A stretch of DNA of 64,000 nucleotides from Thraustochytrium sp. TN22 (lineage: Eukaryota > Sar > Bigyra > Thraustochytrida > Thraustochytriidae): NCBI GenBank assembly GCA_013306675.1, contig JABLUY010000128.1, forward strand, positions 42,082 through 106,081. Reading direction: 5' to 3'. Position numbers and translations under genes: made by a program. The notes under the pieces were generated by a model. That model was not told the DNA's origin, did not search any database, and worked only from the letters and a program-made list of their open reading frames with translations. Numbering within the stretch: the stretch's first letter is position 1; each line of letters starts with the position of its first letter. Of the stretch, positions 31,101-40,100 are shown in pieces.

Positions 31101-34100
31101 TGAGCGCCGAGGACGCCGCTGGCAATACCCTGACCCTTTCGCTCACTGCTGCATTCGTCCAGGACTTTGGCGACGTAGACATTGCAGCTGCCAACAATGC
31201 GGCAATTGCGGTTACGTCCGACAGCACGCCGCCGACTCTCCTGAGCGCAACGCTCGACCTCAACGATGGCACCGTTCAGCTCGCTTTTGACGAGTACGTG
31301 GACACGACCACATGGGACGCCTCGCAGGCATCCTTCACTCCAGAAGGCGGATCCACCGTCGCCGCGGCGCTTTCGACGCTCGCTATCGACGGCGACAACG
31401 ACATCATCATCTTTGTACTCCCCGAAGTCACGCGCGCGCTGCTCAGCGCCGAGGACGCTGCGGGCATTGCCATCACCATCACTCTCACAAGCGCCTTTGT
31501 GCAGGACTATGGCGATGTGTCCAATGCCGCAGCGCCCGACGCGGCACTCACGGTCACCTCGGACACCGTTCCGCCAACTCTTTTGGACGCGGCACTCGAT
31601 CTCAACGATGGCACCGTTCAGCTCACCTTTAGCGAGTATGTGGACTCAACCACATGGGATCCCTCGCAAGCATCCTTCACGCCGGAGGGTGGGTCGGCTA
31701 TCTCTGCGACGCTTTCGACGCTCGCTGACGATGCCGATGACGAGATCCTCGTCTTTGTGCTTCCCGAGTCCGCGCGCGCGCAGCTGAGCGCCGAGGACGC
31801 CGCGGGAGGGATCATCGCCATCACACTCACAACGGCCTTTGTCCAGGACTTTGGTGATGTGGCCAATACCGCAGCAACCAACACGGCCCTCACGGTCACC
31901 TCAGACACCACTCCGCCGGCGCTTTTGGACGCCGCATTGGACCTCAACGATGGCACTGTTCACCTCGCCTTTAGCGAGTACGTGGACTCGACCACCTGGG
32001 ACGCTTCGCAGGTCTCTTTCACGCCCACGGGCGGATCTGCCGTAGCCGCCACACTCTCCACACTCGCCGACGACGGTGACAACAACGTTCTCGTCTTCAT
32101 CCTTCCCGAAGCAACGCGCGCCCTGCTCAGCGCCGAGGATGCCGCGAGCAGGGGCATTACCCTTACGCTCACAACTGCCTTTATCCAGGACTTTGGCGAT
32201 GTGCCAAACGCTGCAGCCAGCGACGCGGTCGTCACGGTAACGTCCGACAGCATGCCACCCGCTCTCCTGAGCGCAACGCTTGACCTCAACGATGGCATCG
32301 TGCAGCTCGTGTTCAGCGAGTACGTGGACTTGACCACCTGGGACGCCTCGCGAGCATCCTTCACGCCGGAGGGCGGATCTGCCATTGTCGCGACGCTCTC
32401 GACGCTCGCTGACGACGTCGACAACGACGTCCTCATCTTTGTGCTTCCTGAAGCCACGCGCGCGCAGCTGAGCGCCGAGGACGCCGCGGGAAAGACCATC
32501 ACCATCACGCTCACAACGGCCTTTGTCCAGGACTTTGGTGATGTGGCCAATACCGCAGCAACCAACGCGGCCCTCACGGTCACCTCAGACACCACTCCGC
32601 CGGCGCTTTTGGACGCCGCATTGGACCTCAACGATGGCACTGTTCACCTCGCCTTTAGCGAGTACGTGGACTCGACCACCTGGGACGCTTCGCAGGTCTC
32701 CTTCACGCCCACGGGCGGATCTGCCGTAGCCGCCACACTCTCCACACTCGCCGACGACGGTGACAACAACGTTCTCGTCTTCATCCTTCCCGAAGCAACG
32801 CGCGCCCTGCTCAGCGCCGAGGATGCCGCGAGCAGGGACATTACCCTTACGCTCACAACTGCCTTTATCCAGGACTTTGGCGATGTGCCAAACGCTGCAG
32901 CCAGCGACGCGGTCGTCACGGTAACGTCCGACAGCATGCCACCCGCTCTCCTGAGCGCAACGCTTGACCTCAACGATGGCATCGTGCAGCTCGTGTTCAG
33001 CGAGTACGTGGACGCAGCAACTCTGGACGCCTCCCAGGTATCCTTCACGTCGAGCGGGGGCTCTGTGCTCCCCGCAACAGGCTCCACTCTCGCAGACGAC
33101 GGGACGAACGATGTCCTCATCTTCACGCTGCCGGAGGCAACCCGCTCTCAACTAAGCGCTGAGGATGCCGCAAGCAACGTGATTGCCGTGAGCTTGACGA
33201 ATTCGGCGATTCAGGACTTTGGAAAAGTCCTCAACGACCAGGAACCTGGTTTGAGTGTCGCCGTGACGTCCGACACGACGGCCCCGAGGTTGGCAAGCGC
33301 CACGCTGGACCTGAACGACGGAACTCTTGTGCTCACATTCACCGAATTCGTTCTACCCTCGCTCTGGGACGCGGCGCTGCTCTCTCTCTCCACCAATACC
33401 CTCACCTCCGAAGGGACGACCTTGGCGCTGCAAGCGACCGCGACGGCTATCGAAGTCACATTTCTTCTGCCCGAGGAGGCGAGGTCAATCTTCGCGGCAG
33501 ATGCAGAAGCAGGGCTAAGCGTCGCCGTGGATCTCACGGCCGCCTTTCTCCCGGATGCGGCCGGCAACCCGAGCCTGGCGAACATCATCTACGCCACGCT
33601 CACACTGGATACGACCCAGCCAAGCCTGCTCAGCGCAGCGCTCGACCTCAACGATGGCATGCTCGTACTGACCTTCTCTGAGTACGTAGACGAAACCTCG
33701 TGGGACGCCCAGGATTTAGTCATTACCTGTGACGGGCACTCCACCGCGGGCAGCACGCCCGAGCTTGTCTCCGCCGCGCGCAGCGAGGTCATCTCTCTCG
33801 TCCTCGAGGAGGCCGACCGGTCGGCGCTAGCCGAGGCGGCGCTCAGCAGCGCGGCCAGCCTCGCGATCATGGCCGGCTTCATTGCCGACTCGGCCGCCAA
33901 CCCAAGTCTACCCAGCGCCCAAGCACTGCCCGCGACGCTGGACACAACGTCCGCGGTACTTGCCGGCGCCACCCTGGATCTCAGCTCGCGGCAGCTCGTG
34001 CTCACATATGACGAGTTCCTGCGCTCTGCCACGGACAACCTGCTCCTCGTGGAGCTCAGCGTCACGAACGACACCATTGGTCCAATAAACCTCGGAAGTG

Positions 34101-37100
34101 ACTTCTCCGGGGAATCGCTCGCCGCGTCTGCGATCGGAGCAAGCTACGACTGGATCATTACACTTTCCCCAGAGCAGGAGGTTCACATTGCTCGGGAGAG
34201 CGTGAACGGCGGCGTCGGCATCGACGTTCTCGTCAGTGTCGGTGCTGCGCGCGACTACGGCGGGAATTCTGTCACGGAACAAACCATCACGGTGAGCGTT
34301 ACCTCGGATCTGACTTTGCCCACTGCCCTGGCCGCCGCACTTGACCTGGGCACCATGGTTTTGGACCTGCATCTGTCGGAGTTTGCCGATCAGGTTGACC
34401 TTGCGCAGTTCTCAGCGAGGACGACGGCGCTGGGAAGCATTGCAAGTGTGTCGGACTGGACCTACAGCGGAAGCCTCACGCTCGCAATCGTCGACAATAC
34501 GCTCAAGGACGATCTCACGGATACCTACCTCGCCGGCGATCCGCTCACATACAGTCTCGGCAGCGGCGCTGTTACCGATGTGGTGGGAAACGTCATCCTC
34601 GCGACCGGGGACGTCGTTTTTAGCTCTGTGGCACCAGATACCGTGCTGCCCCAAGTGGCACGCGTCGCGGTGGATCTCGGCCTGAAGCTGGTCACGCTAG
34701 ACTTTGATGAAACCGTGCTCAACCTGCAGTGGGGCCTCGTGAACCTGGAAGACAGCGACGCGAGCCAGAGCACTGGCCTGCAGGCCGAGACGTCCTCGGT
34801 GCGCAGCACGCAGCACGTACTCACGATGACCGAAGAGGTCCACCTGGCAGCCAGCCTCATCTCCCCGTCCGTCGCGGCTGTTTCGCTTCAGCAGGCCAGC
34901 TTTCAGGATGTCTCCGGCAACCCCAACGCACTGGATAGTGCGCACCCCGTTGACGCCCTTACGCTGGACGCTGTGCCCCCGGCAGTATTGTCGGGTTCGC
35001 TCGCGCTGCATCTGGGAACAGGTACGCTCACGTTCCAGCTCACGGAGCACATTGAGGTGGCCACGGTGGACCTCCTAAAAATGAGCATCATCGCGCAAGA
35101 CAGTAGCACGTCGTGCGCGCTCGGTGTCGAGAGCTTCCTGGTAACCTCCGACCAGTACAGCACGGCACTCGAGGTCACCATTGACACAGACTGCCGCGTC
35201 TTCGCAGTGCTTGCTGACAAGGGCGGCAGCGCGCTTGCTCTTGGCGTTCAGGCGGACGCCTTTCGAGACGCGAGCAACAACGCTGCCCTCGAGCACGAAG
35301 AGACCATCGACGCCATCACCCTGGACACGATCCTGCCCGAGATCACGCGCGTGGAGCTCGACCTCGACGCCGAGATCCTGACCGTCGTGCTGAGCGAGCC
35401 GATTAACTTGGCACGCATCAACACCTTCGGCGCGCTCAGTGGGGCGCTCGTCATCGGCACGGAAGAGCAGCACAGCATTGGCTTCCTCATGGACGGGGAC
35501 GCGGCGGGCAATCGCGCAGACTACGCCGCAATCGTGCAGCTGCCCATCCTCGAGGACGCTCGCCGCGACATGAACGTCGCGGCTCGCAGCGCCGTGTCCT
35601 TCGAGCTGCATTACACGGATAGCTCACAGCTCATCCTGGACGCTGCCGACAACGCGGTTCTGAGCGCCGGACAGGCCTTTGCGATGGCCTCATTGACGCT
35701 CGACGTGACGCCACCAAACCTCCTGGACGTGACCGTGGAGATCAAAAACGGTCGGGTACAGCTCACGAGTCGCGAGACGCTCGAGCCGCTACTTCTTGAC
35801 CCCTCTCGCATTGTGGTCGAGAACAGCCTCACGCTGACCGCGGCGGAGTGCGAGGTCCAGGCGATCAATGAGCTCGCGGTGACGAACGAGTTCATCATGT
35901 CTGACGTCCAGATCGTGCAATACCTGCCATTTATGGATGACGCGAGCGACGTGCTCATCTCTGTGCTGCCCGGCGCTGTGGCGGACGTCATGGGCAACCA
36001 GAACACGGAGACCTTCGACTTTGTCGTCTCGCCAGACGCCACCTACTTTGAGCTGCGCGTCATGGCCGTCAGCTTCACGCAGATCGTGCGAGGTGCCACC
36101 AAGTCCTTCTACCTCATCGGCACTGGTCTCGGCTCGGGGCAGCTTGCCAAGTGGGTGAGTGGGTCAGACTGCTCTGCCCAAGGGGTCTCCGTGAACGGCG
36201 GTGGCGGCACTGAGGTAACGCTGCAGACAGCCGATGGGAATAGTGGGCCGTACAGAACCGTGGCGCAGAACCTCGTCATCGATGTAGAGTCTGACCCGGT
36301 CGACTATACGCTCTGCGTGGAGAGCGAGGCGTACCCAGCCCTCACGCTGCGCGTCTTCGCAGTGCAGGCTGTCACGCAGAGCGTAGGGGATGACGCACGA
36401 GTCGTGGTGGGCGTGGCCAAGACGCAAACCTTCGCTGGCGTGGGCGTGAGCCCGGGTGACCGCGTCAAGTGGGTCTCCAGCGCGGGCGAGTGCGATGAGT
36501 CCGCGACCGTGCCGCACCACGTGCCAAACTTGCCCTGGACGCTCGGCCCTTCGCTGCGTGCCACCGACTTGCAGATCGGCCCGCGAACGGACGGCGAGCT
36601 AGAGTCGGCACACTTGCTGCTCTGCTTCAAGTTCAACTCGGAGCCTTACTTTCCTTTTGAGGAGTTCACGATTGACGTGCATCGCATCACATCCATGGTG
36701 TCCACGGACCGTCTCGTCGCCACGCAGACCAAGCCACTGCAGTTCGACGGCCTCAACGTGGACGCGACGGCGGACCGCATCGTCTGGGTCGAGGCAAGTC
36801 AGGCCTTCAGTGACGCTGACTGCCTGAACGCAGACATCTACCTGCCCCTTGCGCCGGCGCCGCTCGTCGACCCCTATGATGGCGTGGAGGTATCCATTGC
36901 TAGCGCGCCGCTGCCGGAACGCTCCTACGCCTTGTGCTATGGCTTCCGCGACGAGGCTCTCCGCCTGTATCCGGACGTGGAGCTTCTCCCGTGTGAGGTC
37001 ATCGACTACGACGTGTCTGCCGGAAGCGAGCGCGTCGCGGTGCGAGACGTGCCCAAGATCTTCTACTTTCATGGGAGCGGCTTCGACCCGACGCAGGACC

Positions 37101-40100
37101 GCATAATGTGGACGCCAGACGCGCAGGATGCAACCGCTTGCGCCGAGTACCCGGGGGTCATTACAAGCTCAAGCGCGGGCGCGGACTACAGCACGGGCTA
37201 CGGTGCGCTTACCTTTGACGCGACCGTGAACCTCGTTTACCTGTGTTACGGCTTCGGCTTCGCAGAGCCCTGGCAGGTGTATCCGGACGTCCACCTGCAG
37301 GTGCGCGCGGTGAATGGCGCAAGCCTCACGCGCACCGTGGCGGGCTTGGCACCGCCGGAGAACGTCACCTTGGACGGCTTTGGCCTGTATGCTGATGACC
37401 GTGTCAAATACGTGCCGCAAGTCTCGGGTCTGGATGCCAGTCAGCTATGCGCGCAGCAACAGACGAGCGGGGCGACGCAGACGCTCCGCGTCGGGCCTGT
37501 GAGCCTGGGCGCCGTGGTAGCCATGCCGTTCACCTCGCTTGCGAGCGCTTCTTCGCCTCTGCTGCTCTGCTACGCACACGAGATCGAGCCTTTTGCACTC
37601 TACGCGAGCATCGCCATGGAGGTGGACGGCATCTTGGCCTTCTCCCGCACGGAGTTCGTCGAGGGCCTTGCCTACACGATCTCCTTTGACGCAATGGGGC
37701 TGGAAGAGGGCGACCTGGTGCGCTTCGTGTACTTTGGAGGCGATAATACCGCCACCGCTTCCTCTTTCTCTGACGCCGACTGCGCGATGGCGGCAGTCGC
37801 CTACGAGGTCGAGGTAGCGGACCCAGTCAACGTGCAGACACTCACCTTTCCGCAGCGCACGCCAACGGACGAGCAGCGACACCCGGTCTGTGTGCAGTTC
37901 CGTCGCGCGATGGACGCGACCCGCTTTCGAGCGTACGCCTTCGACGTGCGCGCGATAGGCATCGAGTCGGTGAATCTCACCGACGTGGTGGTCGGCGAGC
38001 GTGCCGTCTTCGCGTTCGAGGGCACGGGCATTCAGGAGGGCGACCTCGTCAAATGGGTCTCTAGCGCTGACGTGAGCGACCACGGCGACTGCGACAACGC
38101 CAACAGCTTGCTGGCTGCCCTAGACGGCGAGCCCATGGGACCCGACCGCACCTTTTCAACGACCTTCCAGGAGGGTACGTCGCGTGCTGTCCTCTGTTAT
38201 CGCTTCCAAGACCACGATCGGTACCGACTGTACGACAATATTGCCATCGTTGTGAATGCAGTGCGCTCCATGAGCCCCGCGCACGCAGTCGTTGGGTCGC
38301 CGCAGACCCTGACGTTCGACCTCGCCAAGGTACGCAGCGGTGATGAGCTACGCTTCGTGGCGATGAATGCAAGCTCCTGCGAGGACGAGGACGCGAGCGA
38401 AGAAGGGGCGAACGACCTGGTGGCCTCGGCGACCTATGAGGTGGAGCAGGTGGTCTGCGACCAGCCCTCAAGCGCCGCTAGGGGGCTCCGCGCGCCATGG
38501 ACAAACAAGTGCGCCCAGGCTGTAGTGACCTTTGCGGCGGCGCCGGCGGTCGGAGACGCCTTTGCACTCTGCTACCGTTTCGCAAAAGAGGACCACTTTT
38601 CCTTCTTTCCGGATTTAGCCGTGCGTGTCGTGGAACCTGCCATTTCGAGCCAGGAAACGTCCTTCTTCGTGTCTGCGCAGAGCAAGACGGTGCAGCTGAC
38701 GGGTACCTTTGGCATCACCCAGGGAGACCGCTACAAGTTCATTGCTCCAGGAGAGACCTCGTGCGATAGCCTCAAGGCGACCACGGAACGCGCCGTGCCA
38801 GCCACGTCGCTCGATGCCGATGGCGACCTCAATCTAGGCACGGCGACTGTGCCGGTGCAGATCGACATTGGAAGCGTCGATGATGCGGACCTGCTCCGGC
38901 AGCGGCCCTATCGTCTGTGCTACAGATTCGGCACGCGCGGGCCCATGTTGCTCTTCAAGGAGCGCGCGCTCACTGGGCTCAAGCTGACCAAGGTCCTTCT
39001 GGCCACGCGGCCTGACAGCGTCGTGGCAGGCGCCCAGGTTGTCTTTGAATTTCATGGCGTGGGCGTCGCCGACGGTGACAGCGCCAAGTGGGTGAACCCC
39101 GGCGCGGACTGCTCCGCGGAAGGCGCGGCAGGGTCTGAGGATGGCATCGTCGAGGAGCAGCGGGCTACCTTCGTCTTTGACTCCAGCATAAGCAGCATGC
39201 TCCTGTGCTACAAGTTCCAGGGCGAGCCATTCACGGCCTACCCGTCCCTTCCATTGGGCCGTGTCGCCTATGCGGACATGGTTTCAGATCGGAGCTTGGA
39301 GGAAGACGCCACAAGCGCTGTGGACGCGGACGGAGACACGGAGTCGTCCGATGCGGAGGCAGTCGCGAGCAAGCTGCTCGAGGAGCAGGCCGTCATGGAC
39401 TCGAAGCTGCAGGATGAGGCGCAGCTGGTCATTTCACTCGATGTAGACTTTGCCACGGTCCTGCCCGGGTCCGCGGGGGAGGCGGAGTTTTTGACGAACT
39501 TCACTTCTGACCTGAGTGGCGCACTCCGGGTTCCGGAGGCGCGTATCCGCATTGTGGGCCTGTCTCGCGGGTCCGTGATTGTGAAGTTCATCATCTTGCC
39601 GCCCCTATCGAGCGAGGACAGCCTACCGGCTGAGACGGCGGCCTCGATCCTCGTCAAGAAGATCAGCGACCCAACCAGCGATGTGTACACGCAGACTTCC
39701 GTACTGGGCAAGGTCAAACAAGACGTTGCTGTCGAGGTGGTGGTGCTACCGAATGCCGACGCGGTGGCGCGCGCCGGGGAGACCGCGACGGCACAGCTCG
39801 AGCAGCAGCAAGCCGAGCTCTCCATCGCCAGCTACCAGGCGAGCGGCCTGATCCTCTTCCACGACGCCGTCAAGGTGGTTGTTGAGGGCTATGATGACTA
39901 CGTGGATTTGACGGTGCTGCGCGAGCACGGCACGAGCGGGGTTCTACCCGTGCACTACGCGACACGCGACGGAACGGCCGTTGCTGCTGCGCACTACACG
40001 CAGACGTCCGGTGTCCTGCGCTTCCAGGACGGCGAGCGCGAGAAAACGATCCGCGTGCCCATCTTGCGCGACGAGTCGGTCGGTCCTGCCTTTCGCTGGT

